Assembly (NCBI GenBank): GCA_900763965.1
Contig: CAAFMG010000037.1
Coordinates: forward strand, 1 to 23,975
Direction of reading: 5' to 3'
Length of the DNA stretch: 23,975 nucleotides
Source: an uncultured Oscillospiraceae bacterium
GTDB lineage: Bacteria; Bacillota; Clostridia; Oscillospirales; Oscillospiraceae
Under the pieces are notes generated by a model. The model saw only the letters and a program-made list of their open reading frames with translations. It ran no database searches and was not told the origin of the DNA. Shown here piece after piece: positions 6,267 to 13,581 of this stretch (the first letter of the stretch is position 1; each line of letters opens with the position of its first letter). Both the position numbers and the translations under genes were made by a program.

Positions 6267-8420
6267 ATGACCGAAACCTTTGACATTGCCGGCTACTGCC
6301 GCATCTCCGTGGACGAGGAGTTGGACCGGGACAATGTGTCCATTGAAAACCAAAAGGCCATCATCCGGGACTTTGTGAACCGCCGATTCCCCGGCAGCAG
6401 CCTGACCTTTTATGAGGATCGGGACCGTTCCGGCTATACCTTTGAGCAGCGGGAGGGCTACCAGGCCATGCGAAAGGGCCTGATCCGGCATCAGTATGAC
6501 ATTCTGGTGGTGAAGGATTTTTCCCGCTTCTCCCGGCGAAATTCCCGAGGGCTGGTGGAATTGGAGGATCTGCGGGATGCAGGCGTTCGCATCATTTCCG
6601 TGGGAGATAACATTGACTTTCCCAACGATGACGACTGGCTGAAAATCCAGTTTCAATTCCTCATCAACGAAATGCCTGTCACCGACACCAGCAAGAAGGT
6701 GAAAAACGTCATCCGGCGGCGGCAGGCCGATGGGAAATGGCTTTGCGCCGCCCCCTACGGCTATATCATCAACAAGCAGAAAGAATTTGAGATCGTCCCT
6801 ACGGAAGCGGAAATCGTCCGGCAGATTTTTGACCTGTACAACAACCAGGGCTGGGGCTACAAGAAAATCGCCAACTACCTGACGGAGCAGGGAATTCCAA
6901 CGCCCCGGATGTCGGAGCAGATGCGCAAGGAGGCGGCTGGGGAACCCACCAGCCGGAAAACCAAGGCCGCCTGGGCCATCGTTACGGTGCAGGGGATTTT
7001 AGACAATGATTTTTATATCGGCACTTTCCGCCAGGCCAAGTACACCCGAGCCAAGATCAACGGCAAGGATGTGAAACGGGACGAGGAGGAGCACATCGTC
7101 ATTGAGAACCACCACCAGCCCATTATCGACTACCGCACCTTTGCCACCACCCGGGCCCTCCGGGAGAAGCGTTCCACCGCCAATTACCGGGGCGTAAAGA
7201 AGTACGACAACGTGTACTCCGGCTTCCTGTTCTGCGGGGACTGCGGCAGCCCCATGTTTGCCATGAGCCGCAGGGATTTGAGCGCCGCCTACACCTGCGG
7301 CACCTACCATCGCCGGGGCCGTTCCGGATGCAGCTCCCACCACATCCGGGTGGACAAGCTGGACGAACTGCTGAAAATCTATGTGCGGCGGGTCATGGAG
7401 CATTCCCATGCCATGCTGGAAGAACTGAACGCCGAACTGGCGCGGCAGGATTCCGACGTGGTGGAAACGGAGCAGTCCGCTGACCATCTGGCCCAGGTCA
7501 TGGAGGAGCTGCGCCAGGAGCTGAAAGCCACCAAGCGGCAGCGCATCCGGGATATGGTGAAGCACCCGGACCAGGAGGAGCTTCTGGCGGAGACCTATGA
7601 CGAGCTGGAAGCCGACCTGCAAAAGAAAATCGAGGGGCTGGATCACCAGATTGGTATGCTCTCGGACAAGCGGAACACCATCATTCAGGCGGGGCGTGCC
7701 GCCAAAACCGCCATGGAGGTATTCGGGGACATTCTTTCCAAGGAAACGCTGGAACGAAACGATTTGGAACTGCTGATAGAGCGCATCGACGTGTTCGAGG
7801 ATCGGCTGGAGATCCGGCTCCACAGCGATGTGGACACCCTGCTCCACGTCAACCAGGGGGACATTGCCGTAAATTTTAATTCCGGCACGGAAAATAGCGA
7901 AAATACACTGATCCAGTCCTCCAAAAACCACGAGGACAAGGTTTTCCGTGTCAATGTTATCAGTAACGGCGACCCTCTGGAGATTTATACGGAGAAGGAT
8001 GGCGGGGTGATTTTTCGGAAGTATTCGCCTATGGGGGATCTGCAGGAGTTTGCGGCGCAGATGTGTGAGTCCATTGGGTCGGCTACCGGCTACATTGCGG
8101 CGGTGGCGGATCGGGACAGCATTATTGCCCTTTCGGGGGCTCCCAAGCGGGAGCTGATGGACAAGCCCAATTCTCCGGAGTTGGAAAAGCTCATGGAACA
8201 GCGGCGCAATTACCTCTATCAGAGCGGCGATGCCCCCATCCGGGCTTCGGAGGATTCCGACAAATACCACCTGGGGGCGGCGGCGCCGATTTTATCCCAG
8301 GGGGATCTGATGGGTTGTGTGCTTCTGCTTTTGGGGGAGGATGACACCCCCTTGCAGGAGGCCGCCCAGGGTCTGACCCGCACCGCCGCCGGATTCCTGG
8401 GAAAGCAGATGGAGTCCTAG
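6267..8420 (+). CDS. Large serine recombinase fused in frame to the SpoVT C-terminal region
   Basis: This frame encodes 717 residues. Residues 1 to about 567 are a large serine recombinase that excises and integrates the element. The visible parts are a resolvase domain (about 5-150) with the catalytic serine at S14 in YCRIS and the DFSRFSR segment, a recombinase domain (about 165-290), a zinc ribbon beginning near 322 (CGDC, later CGTY and CSSH), and a coiled coil around 400-480. Residues 568-717 match SpoVT from its GDPLEI segment to its end (AAGFLGKQME), without the AbrB-like DNA-binding part. The start has AGGAGA nine bases upstream and lies two bases after rhuM. Inferred: the chimera arose by integration into spoVT. 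A stable domain fusion is the alternative. Typical family members are about 500-570 residues long. Confidence 0.9.
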   Translation: MTETFDIAGYCRISVDEELDRDNVSIENQKAIIRDFVNRRFPGSSLTFYEDRDRSGYTFEQREGYQAMRKGLIRHQYDILVVKDFSRFSRRNSRGLVELEDLRDAGVRIISVGDNIDFPNDDDWLKIQFQFLINEMPVTDTSKKVKNVIRRRQADGKWLCAAPYGYIINKQKEFEIVPTEAEIVRQIFDLYNNQGWGYKKIANYLTEQGIPTPRMSEQMRKEAAGEPTSRKTKAAWAIVTVQGILDNDFYIGTFRQAKYTRAKINGKDVKRDEEEHIVIENHHQPIIDYRTFATTRALREKRSTANYRGVKKYDNVYSGFLFCGDCGSPMFAMSRRDLSAAYTCGTYHRRGRSGCSSHHIRVDKLDELLKIYVRRVMEHSHAMLEELNAELARQDSDVVETEQSADHLAQVMEELRQELKATKRQRIRDMVKHPDQEELLAETYDELEADLQKKIEGLDHQIGMLSDKRNTIIQAGRAAKTAMEVFGDILSKETLERNDLELLIERIDVFEDRLEIRLHSDVDTLLHVNQGDIAVNFNSGTENSENTLIQSSKNHEDKVFRVNVISNGDPLEIYTEKDGGVIFRKYSPMGDLQEFAAQMCESIGSATGYIAAVADRDSIIALSGAPKRELMDKPNSPELEKLMEQRRNYLYQSGDAPIRASEDSDKYHLGAAAPILSQGDLMGCVLLLLGEDDTPLQEAAQGLTRTAAGFLGKQMES
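7950..7990 (+). other. Putative right attachment junction (attR) in spoVT
   Basis: The change from recombinase-type to SpoVT-type sequence falls around codons 563-574, at about 7953-7988. The shared core probably includes ggcgaccctctggagat (7968-7984), which encodes the conserved SpoVT GDPLEI. Serine recombinases cross over at a two-base core with little homology, so the exact point cannot be set without the left junction or an empty site. Confidence 0.5.
7968..8420 (+). pseudogene. spoVT: spoVT 3' part (split by the element; 5' part not in window)
   Basis: SpoVT is a forespore transcription regulator, in Bacillus subtilis about 178 residues, with an N-terminal AbrB-type swapped-hairpin DNA-binding domain and a C-terminal GAF-like domain. 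Here the last ~150 residues are present. They run from GDPLEIYTEKDG through RKYSPMGDL, RDSIIALSGAPK, and LGAAAPILSQGDLMGCVLL to AAGFLGKQME. These landmarks and their spacing match SpoVT as I know it. The first ~30 residues, including the conserved VVIPKEIRR, are absent from this window on both strands. As it stands the segment can only be translated as the tail of the recombinase. Excision of the element would be expected to rebuild an intact spoVT. Confidence 0.85.
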
Positions 8421-8470
8421 GCCGCAGCCCGCAAAAAGCATGGGTATATCTCAGCTTTCCAAAAAAATGT

Positions 8471-8510
8471 GCCTCTCTTTGCCAAATGCGGCAAAGAGAG
8501 GCGTTTTTCA
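8471..8510. terminator. Strong bidirectional terminator after spoVT
   Basis: A perfect 13-bp stem, gcctctctttgcc (8471-8483) with ggcaaagagaggc (8490-8502), closes a 6-base loop. It is followed by gttttt on the plus strand and preceded by an A-run (8460-8467) that gives T's on the minus strand. It can end both the recombinase/spoVT transcript and the converging sigma-factor operon. Confidence 0.85.
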
Positions 8511-8525
8511 TTCCTGTTTTATCAT

Positions 8526-9107
8526 TCATCTGCCATCGGGCTGGATGAAGGCATTGGGGCTACAGGAATAACCGTTCTGGTATTCTACTGTCAGATAGCG
8601 CACATCCTCTCCGTCCTTCAGCTGCACGAAGCAGACACCGTCTTCAAATTTGTCCGTGATCTCCATGGCCTGATCGTGGTAGTACACCCAAACCGTGCCG
8701 TCCTGCAAGTATTCCACCTCCGGCATGTTCAGATGCTCTATCATTTCCGCCTCTGTCAACAGCCGCTGCTGGCCATTGGGCTCGATCGCCACGCCGCCGC
8801 CACTGCGCTCATGGGTTTCGCCGTCGGCATCCTGGTATTGCACATGATACTGCCCACTGCGGATGTCCAACACAGCATTGGTCTGGTCGCCCCGGATCCA
8901 GACCTGCACGATCCGCTGAATGCCGCCTACATCGGCAGCGTAGCAGACCTGGGCAAGCCCCAGCAGGAGAACAACGGCAGCACACAGGCAAATGGCCCGC
9001 CGAGGAGAAAAATGTCTGGTTTGTTTCATGGTTTGTGCCTCCCTTAAAAAGTCTCCGGAGGCATGAAGCACGCCAAAGGTTCGCTGATATTGCTGTTTGT
9101 CCATCAT
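8526..9107 (-). CDS. Membrane-anchored putative anti-sigma factor
   Basis: This protein of about 193 residues has a short cytoplasmic N-terminus (1-35), one membrane segment near 38-57 (CLCAAVVLLLGLAQVCYA) preceded by basic RR, and a ~135-residue extracytoplasmic domain rich in charged residues and beta-type sequence. I see no zinc-binding anti-sigma motif (HxxxCxxC) in the N-terminus, so the class is uncertain. It starts four bases after the stop of an ECF sigma gene, and its ribosome site lies inside that gene's last codons. That arrangement is typical for sigma/anti-sigma pairs and is the main reason for the call. The outer domain could sense an envelope signal. It converges on a bidirectional terminator at 8471-8510. 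Confidence 0.65.
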   Translation of the reverse strand: MMDKQQYQRTFGVLHASGDFLREAQTMKQTRHFSPRRAICLCAAVVLLLGLAQVCYAADVGGIQRIVQVWIRGDQTNAVLDIRSGQYHVQYQDADGETHERSGGGVAIEPNGQQRLLTEAEMIEHLNMPEVEYLQDGTVWVYYHDQAMEITDKFEDGVCFVQLKDGEDVRYLTVEYQNGYSCSPNAFIQPDGR

Positions 9108-9111
9108 TGCT

Positions 9112-9579
9112 TTATTCCTCCGTAAGCATGGTTTTCAGAAGCGCCCGGCCTCTGCTGAGCTGACTTTTCACCGTCCCCCGGCTGCGATGCAGGGTATTGG
9201 CGATCTCCTCCACAGCGTATTCCTCATAGTAGTACAGGTGGATGACGATCCGGTATTTGTCCGGCAGGCGCATCACCGCCTCAAACAGGCTCCGATCCTC
9301 CGGCTGAACAAACTCCAACTGATCCATGTAGTCCTCCCAGCTGACCCGGTTTCGCCGCCAAAAGGCACCCACCAGATCCCGGGTCCGATTGATGGCCACC
9401 CGCAGCAGCCAAGCCTTCAAATGATCCTCGTCGGCATACTGCATATCTTTTGCGTGGTATTTGAGAAAGGTGTCCTGCACCACATCGTCAGCATCCTCCC
9501 GGTTTTGGCAGATGCTGAAGGCGGTAGAAAACACCCGGTCGCCGTACCGCCGGAAGGCTTCCTCAACAGATAGTCTCAT
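9112..9579 (-). CDS. ECF-type RNA polymerase sigma factor
   Basis: This 155-residue protein has the two-domain layout of extracytoplasmic-function sigma factors. Region 2 is near residues 8-75 (CQNREDADDVVQDTFLKY, then LKAWLLRVAINRTRD) and region 4 near 98-150 (LPDKYRIVIHLYYYEEY, then the helix-turn-helix with SRGTVKSQLSRGR). It binds core RNA polymerase and directs it to a specific regulon. The ATG has AAGGAGCG upstream. The next gene downstream is a probable membrane anti-sigma factor, which would hold it inactive until a signal arrives. I did not find a clear promoter, and autoregulation is likely but unseen. The target regulon cannot be inferred from this window. Confidence 0.9.
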   Translation of the reverse strand: MRLSVEEAFRRYGDRVFSTAFSICQNREDADDVVQDTFLKYHAKDMQYADEDHLKAWLLRVAINRTRDLVGAFWRRNRVSWEDYMDQLEFVQPEDRSLFEAVMRLPDKYRIVIHLYYYEEYAVEEIANTLHRSRGTVKSQLSRGRALLKTMLTEE

Positions 9580-9671
9580 GTAACGCTCCTTACCTTATGT
9601 GTATGGATGTGTATGGAAAGATCTTTCAATAACTATACGATCCAGCCGGGCATTTGGTTGCACAAATCCTC

Positions 9672-9704
9672 AAAAAAGAAGGCACCCGCATTGCGGATGC
9701 CTTC
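9672..9704 (-). terminator. Terminator after upp
   Basis: The arms gaaggcacccgc (9678-9689) and gcggatgccttc (9693-9704) pair over 11 of 12 positions with a 3-base loop. On the minus strand they are followed by a T-run (plus-strand A's at 9672-9677). It ends the rlmA-to-upp transcript. Confidence 0.8.
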
Positions 9705-9714
9705 TGATCGCTTT

Positions 9715-10344
9715 TTACTTGGTGCCGAAGATCCGGTCGCCGGCATCGCCCAGGCCGGGGATGATGTAGGCGTGGTCGTTGAGCTTTTCGTCGCAGGCAG
9801 CCAGGTACATCTCCACGTCGGGATGCTCCTGCTGAACACGGCGGATGCCTTCGGGGCAGCCGATGATGTTCATCATAATGATGTTCTTGCAGCCACGCTT
9901 CTTCAGGAAGTTGATGGCTGCCACAGCACTGCCGCCGGTGGCCAGCATGGGATCCACCACGAACACCTGGCGGTTCTCAATATCTTCGGGCAGCTTGCAG
10001 TAGTATTCCACAGGCTCATGGGTTTCGGGATCCCGGTACAGGCCCACATGACCGATCTTGGCAGAGGGGATCAGATCCACCATGGCATCCACCATGCCCA
10101 GACCGGCACGGAGAATGGGAACGATGGCCAGCTTCTTGCCTGCCAGCTGCTTGCAGTGCGCCACTGCCACGGGAGTCTCCACCTCCACGTCCTCAGTGGG
10201 CAGGTTCCGGGTAGCCTCATAGCACATCAGGCCGGAGATCTCGTTGACCAGCTCCCGGAATTCCTTGACGGAGGTATTCTTGTTGCGCAGGACGGACAGC
10301 TTGTGCTGAATCAGGGGATGCTCCAAAACGTGTACATTTGCCAT
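9715..10344 (-). CDS. upp: Uracil phosphoribosyltransferase
   Basis: This 209-residue protein converts uracil and PRPP to UMP in pyrimidine salvage, in the cytoplasm. Family landmarks are clear: the N-terminal VHVLEHPLIQHKLSVLRNK, the RAGLGMVD segment, the PRPP-binding loop VVDPMLATGGSA (about 129-140), and the uracil-binding C-terminal GLGDAGDRIFGTK. The length is as usual for the family. The ATG has AAAGGAGA upstream and lies 15 bases after the tsaB stop, so it is the last gene of the minus-strand housekeeping run. A terminator follows at 9672-9704. Confidence 0.97.
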   Translation of the reverse strand: MANVHVLEHPLIQHKLSVLRNKNTSVKEFRELVNEISGLMCYEATRNLPTEDVEVETPVAVAHCKQLAGKKLAIVPILRAGLGMVDAMVDLIPSAKIGHVGLYRDPETHEPVEYYCKLPEDIENRQVFVVDPMLATGGSAVAAINFLKKRGCKNIIMMNIIGCPEGIRRVQQEHPDVEMYLAACDEKLNDHAYIIPGLGDAGDRIFGTK

Positions 10345-10359
10345 AGTTATTTATCTCCT

Positions 10360-11073
10360 TTATACTTTTTCAGTATGGTTTTCTTTTTCCAGCCGCTCCC
10401 GCTCTGCCTGGGAAAGCCGCAGGTAGTTGGGGCTCAGGGCTGCGCCGTTTCCGGGCAGTCCGGCGGCGATCTTCTGCTGCGCTGCCAGGGCCACACCACT
10501 GGCACGCTGGTGCATCCGATGCTCCGGGGGCAGAACCAGGTTCGGCAGGGTATCCGACAAGGTTTTGTAGGTCAGGCTGCTGCCGTCTCCCACCAGGAAA
10601 ATGGGCTGGGCAAGCTCCGCAAGCTCCCGGGAAAGATCCTCCAGGGCAATGGCCCGATCCTCCCCCAGCCGCTCCAATTTGCCACAGTTTACAGAAAACA
10701 GTGCGTTATACACCTGACTTCTCCGGGCATCCATCACCGGGCACACATAGCCCTGCCATGCCCCCAGGGAAAGGGCCATGGCTTCCAGAGTGGATACGCC
10801 GTAGCAGGGCAGCTCTGCCCCCCAGGCCAGTCCCTTAGCGGCGGCAACGCCGATCCGCACCCCGGTAAAGGAGCCGGGGCCTTCCGCCACGGCCACCGCC
10901 TGCAAATCAGAAACGGTCTTTCCGCAGTCCTGTAGCAGCTGCTGGGCCATGACCATCAGGGTCTGGCTGTGGGTCAGGCCGGTATTCTGGTAGCTCTCCC
11001 CCAGCAGCTTTCCGTTTTCCAGCAGGGCAACGGATGCCGCCTTGGCGGAGGTCTCAAAGGACAAGATCAGCAA
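10360..11073 (-). CDS. tsaB: tRNA N6-threonylcarbamoyladenosine protein TsaB
   Basis: This protein is about 237 residues long. TsaB is the non-catalytic dimer partner of TsaD in the complex that makes t6A37 on ANN-decoding tRNAs. Visible landmarks are the N-terminal ILSFETSAKAASVAL, then GLTHSQTL, the GPGSFTGVRIGVAAAKGLAWG block (split here as GPGSFTGVRIGV and KGLAWG), and YGVSTLEAMA. The most likely start is a TTG at 11073: AAGGAGG lies eight bases upstream, and the protein then begins right before the conserved ILSFETS. The frame is open further upstream to 11127, but that extension overlaps the tsaE coding end without a ribosome site. The start overlaps the end of tsaE by 20 bases, indicating coupling. 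Confidence 0.92.
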   Translation of the reverse strand: MLILSFETSAKAASVALLENGKLLGESYQNTGLTHSQTLMVMAQQLLQDCGKTVSDLQAVAVAEGPGSFTGVRIGVAAAKGLAWGAELPCYGVSTLEAMALSLGAWQGYVCPVMDARRSQVYNALFSVNCGKLERLGEDRAIALEDLSRELAELAQPIFLVGDGSSLTYKTLSDTLPNLVLPPEHRMHQRASGVALAAQQKIAAGLPGNGAALSPNYLRLSQAERERLEKENHTEKV

Positions 11074-11491
11074 GGCAGTCCCCTCCTTCCAATGTAATGC
11101 GCCGGGCGGTATCTCCCAGCTTATCAATGGTAATGGTCATTGCCCCTTCCAGGGCATCGGCTACATTTTCGCTCCACTCCACGGCACACACGCCGCCCCG
11201 ATCCAGGTAGTCCTCCCAGCCGATGTCCCACAGGTCATCGGAGGAGCCCAGCCGGTACATATCAAAGTGGAACAGGGGAAGCCGTCCCCCCAGGTATTCG
11301 TTGACGATGGTATAGGTGGGGCTGGTCACCAGATCCTTTGCCCCCAGTCCCCGGGCAAGGCCCCGGGTGAAAGCGGTTTTTCCTGCGCCCAGATCCCCCC
11401 GGTAGGCGATCACCGTGCCGGGCTTTATGACTTTCCCCAGGGCGCAGCCGATTTCTTCCGTCTGTTCCGGGGCATTGGTGATAAATTCCAT
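11054..11491 (-). CDS. tsaE: tRNA t6A synthesis ATPase TsaE
   Basis: This ~145-residue P-loop ATPase drives turnover of the TsaB-TsaD-TsaE complex in t6A37 synthesis. The Walker A motif is at residues 32-39 (GDLGAGKT). The family-typical TSPTYTIVNEY follows, then FHFDMYRL and the CAVEWSE segment. The ATG at 11491 is preferred because tggaga lies upstream and the protein then starts as homologues do (MEFITNAPEQT). A GTG at 11509 overlapping the prfA stop is the alternative. It lies between prfA and tsaB in one direction with overlaps, consistent with one operon devoted to translation. Confidence 0.95.
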   Translation of the reverse strand: MEFITNAPEQTEEIGCALGKVIKPGTVIAYRGDLGAGKTAFTRGLARGLGAKDLVTSPTYTIVNEYLGGRLPLFHFDMYRLGSSDDLWDIGWEDYLDRGGVCAVEWSENVADALEGAMTITIDKLGDTARRITLEGGDCLADLVL

Positions 11492-11505
11492 AAGCTGTCT
11501 CCAGA

Positions 11506-12564
11506 TCACTGTGCGTTTTTCAGCTTCTCTGCCTGGTCCGCTGTTGCCAGGGCATTGATGATCTCGTCCAGATCGCCGTCCATGATCGCATCAATGCGGT
11601 ACAGGGTCAGACCCACCCGATGGTCGGTGACCCGGCCCTGAGGGAAGTTGTAGGTACGGATCCGCTCATTGCGCATACCGGTGCCCACCTGACTGCGGCG
11701 CATACCGGTGACCTGGGAATCCAGCTTCTCCTGCTCCATTTCATAAAGCTTGGAGGCCAGCATCCGCATACACTTTTCCCGGTTCTGCACCTGGCTGCGC
11801 TCCTCCTGACAGGCCACCACAATGCCCGTGGGCTTGTGGATCAGGCGCACAGCGGAGGAGGTTTTGTTGACGTGCTGGCCGCCGGCACCGGAGGCCCGGT
11901 AGACCTGCATTTCAATGTCCGCCGGGTTGATCTGCACGTCCACCTCTTCCATTTCCGGCAGAACCGCCACGGTGGCGGTGGAGGTATGAACCCGTCCGCC
12001 GGACTCGGTTTCGGGGACACGCTGAACCCGGTGAACGCCGGATTCGTACTTCATCCGGGAGTAGGCGCCCCGTCCGTTGATGACAAAGTCCGCCTCCTTC
12101 ACGCCTCCCAGCTCCGTCTCGTTGTAGTTCATCAGCTCCACGCTCCAACCCTTGGCGGCGGCGTACATGGAGTACATACGGAACAGGCTGTGGGCAAACA
12201 GGGCGCTTTCCTCGCCGCCCACGCCCCCCCGGATCTCCACAATGACGCTCTTTTCGTCATTGGGGTCCTTGGGCAGCAGAAGGATCTGAATCTTGTGGTA
12301 CAGCTCCTCCTTCCGGGCCTTGGCCTCGGCAAAGGTTTCCTGGCACAGCTCCTTCATTTCCGGGTCGCTCATCAGCTCCTCGGCATCGCGCATATCCTGC
12401 TGGGCCCGGCAGTACTCCTGGTAGGCCTCCACGATGGGCTCCAGGTCGTTTTTCTCCCGCAGCAGCTTTGCCGCCTTCTGAGGGTCGGCGTAGAAATCCG
12501 GCTGCTCGGAACGGGCGCACAGCTCTTCATATTTATCGGAAACAGCTTGTAATTTATTCAGCAT
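11506..12564 (-). CDS. prfA: Peptide chain release factor 1
   Basis: This 352-residue protein reads UAA and UAG and triggers release of the finished peptide on the ribosome. The catalytic GGQ motif is near residues 226-228 within RASGAGGQHVNKT. Preceding landmarks include VEIRGGVGGEESALFA and GVHRVQRVPETESGGRVHTS. The length is exactly that expected for RF1. The start has TCAGGAG seven bases upstream. The C-terminal end overlaps or abuts the start of tsaE. It appears to be the second gene of the minus-strand housekeeping operon after rlmA, from which it is separated by 96 bases with no clear terminator. Confidence 0.97.
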   Translation of the reverse strand: MLNKLQAVSDKYEELCARSEQPDFYADPQKAAKLLREKNDLEPIVEAYQEYCRAQQDMRDAEELMSDPEMKELCQETFAEAKARKEELYHKIQILLLPKDPNDEKSVIVEIRGGVGGEESALFAHSLFRMYSMYAAAKGWSVELMNYNETELGGVKEADFVINGRGAYSRMKYESGVHRVQRVPETESGGRVHTSTATVAVLPEMEEVDVQINPADIEMQVYRASGAGGQHVNKTSSAVRLIHKPTGIVVACQEERSQVQNREKCMRMLASKLYEMEQEKLDSQVTGMRRSQVGTGMRNERIRTYNFPQGRVTDHRVGLTLYRIDAIMDGDLDEIINALATADQAEKLKNAQ

Positions 12565-12660
12565 AAATTGCTCCTGAAATGGCAGTTTTCAGGGAGACTC
12601 CCAGTTATTTTCGGAAAATAAGGGGAATGTCCCGTCCAAAAGTGTGGAATGGTAAGATCG

Positions 12661-13461
12661 TCACCGGGCGCGGTAGACATTGAGCACGCAGCTGGCCCGG
12701 TCGGAAAGCTGCCGGGTCTGGGCCAGCCGCTCTGCGCCGGCTTTGCTGATGCGGAACAGATGGGGCGTCATGGAAAACAGGTTGTTGACCTGCTCCTGCT
12801 CCACCTGAAAATCGAAGCTTATGGGGATAGATGCCAGCCGGGTAAAGCCCGGAAGCTCCGGCTCCGTGTCCTTGGTGCGGTGAAAGACCGTGTCATAGAT
12901 GATGCTCTTGAGCCCCAGCAGATGATCCTCCGCCGCCAGCACCTGAAAGTACAGCCCCCCCGGCTTCAAAACCCGGTGAAATTCCTCCGGCAGGGTCAGG
13001 GCAAAGAGACTGGTGAGCAAGCCTGCGGTATGATCGGCCACAGGAATATGGGCGGCGGTGGCGCAGAGCCACTGGGCATCCTTATACTTTGCGGCAGCGC
13101 AGCGGACGGCCTCTTTGGAAATGTCCAGTCCCGTCAGACTCAGACCCAACGCCTGAGACAGCCGGGCACTGTAATAGCCCTCGCCGCAGCCAACGTCCAG
13201 AATGGGGCCGTCTGCGCCATACTGCTTTGCCGCATCCACCAGGGCCTGGGCAATGGGGGCGTAGTACCCCGCCTCCAGAAAGGCCCGGCGGGACAGCACC
13301 TGCTGGCGGGTATCTCCGGGAGCAAGGGAATGCTTCTGCTGCACCGTCAGCAGATTCACATAGCCCTGTCTTGCCACGTCAAAGCTGTGGCCCTTGGGGC
13401 ATAGGAAGGTACGCTCCTGCCTGTTCAGTTGTTCTCCGCACAGAGGACAGATCAGCTCCAT
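12661..13461 (-). CDS. rlmA: 23S rRNA (guanine-N1)-methyltransferase RlmA-like
   Basis: This 266-residue SAM-dependent methyltransferase is of the RlmA (RrmA/TlrB) type, which methylates G745 or G748 in 23S rRNA helix 35. An N-terminal zinc-binding knuckle is visible with C5, C8, C21 and H25 (CPLCG and CPKGH). The conserved ARQGYVNLL follows, then the SAM motif ILDVGCGEGYY near residues 87-97 and a motif around LTGLDISKEA. A later segment, ALTLPEEFHRVLKPGG, is typical of class I methyltransferases. The start has GGGAGG upstream, and a good minus-strand promoter lies at 13491-13519. Whether it targets G745 or G748, or gives macrolide resistance as TlrB does, cannot be told by eye. Confidence 0.9.
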   Translation of the reverse strand: MELICPLCGEQLNRQERTFLCPKGHSFDVARQGYVNLLTVQQKHSLAPGDTRQQVLSRRAFLEAGYYAPIAQALVDAAKQYGADGPILDVGCGEGYYSARLSQALGLSLTGLDISKEAVRCAAAKYKDAQWLCATAAHIPVADHTAGLLTSLFALTLPEEFHRVLKPGGLYFQVLAAEDHLLGLKSIIYDTVFHRTKDTEPELPGFTRLASIPISFDFQVEQEQVNNLFSMTPHLFRISKAGAERLAQTRQLSDRASCVLNVYRAR

Positions 13462-13490
13462 GGCCGCACCTCCCGATTATTCTACCCTAT

Positions 13491-13519
13491 ATCATACCCT
13501 ATTTTCCCCTAACAGTCAA
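13491..13519 (-). promoter_or_regulatory. Promoter of the rlmA-prfA-tsaE-tsaB-upp run
   Basis: Read on the minus strand, TTGACT (13519-13514) and TATGAT (13496-13491) are separated by exactly 17 bases. Each matches 5 of 6 consensus positions. Transcription would start near 13484, about 22 bases before the rlmA start codon. Confidence 0.7.
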
Positions 13520-13581
13520 ATAGAATTATAGGGGAAGCTGAGTTTGCCTAAGAAAAAAGAAAAACAGAAGGAGATGTTCTT

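Larger units (their letters stand above)
1..7985 (+). mobile_element. Integrated mobilizable element inside spoVT (right part; left end outside window)
   Basis: Seen: genes for ParM/ParR-like segregation, MobC, relaxase, BRO-N, RhuM and a large serine recombinase all lie on the plus strand, and the recombinase frame ends as the 3' part of spoVT. Known: large serine recombinases usually sit at one end of their element, beside the attachment site. Inferred: this is an integrative mobilizable element, or an integrated mobilizable plasmid, inserted in spoVT with its right end near 7950-7990. I found no conjugation (type IV secretion) genes in the visible part, so transfer would need a helper, unless such genes lie left of the window. 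The left boundary and the total size cannot be seen. Confidence 0.75.
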
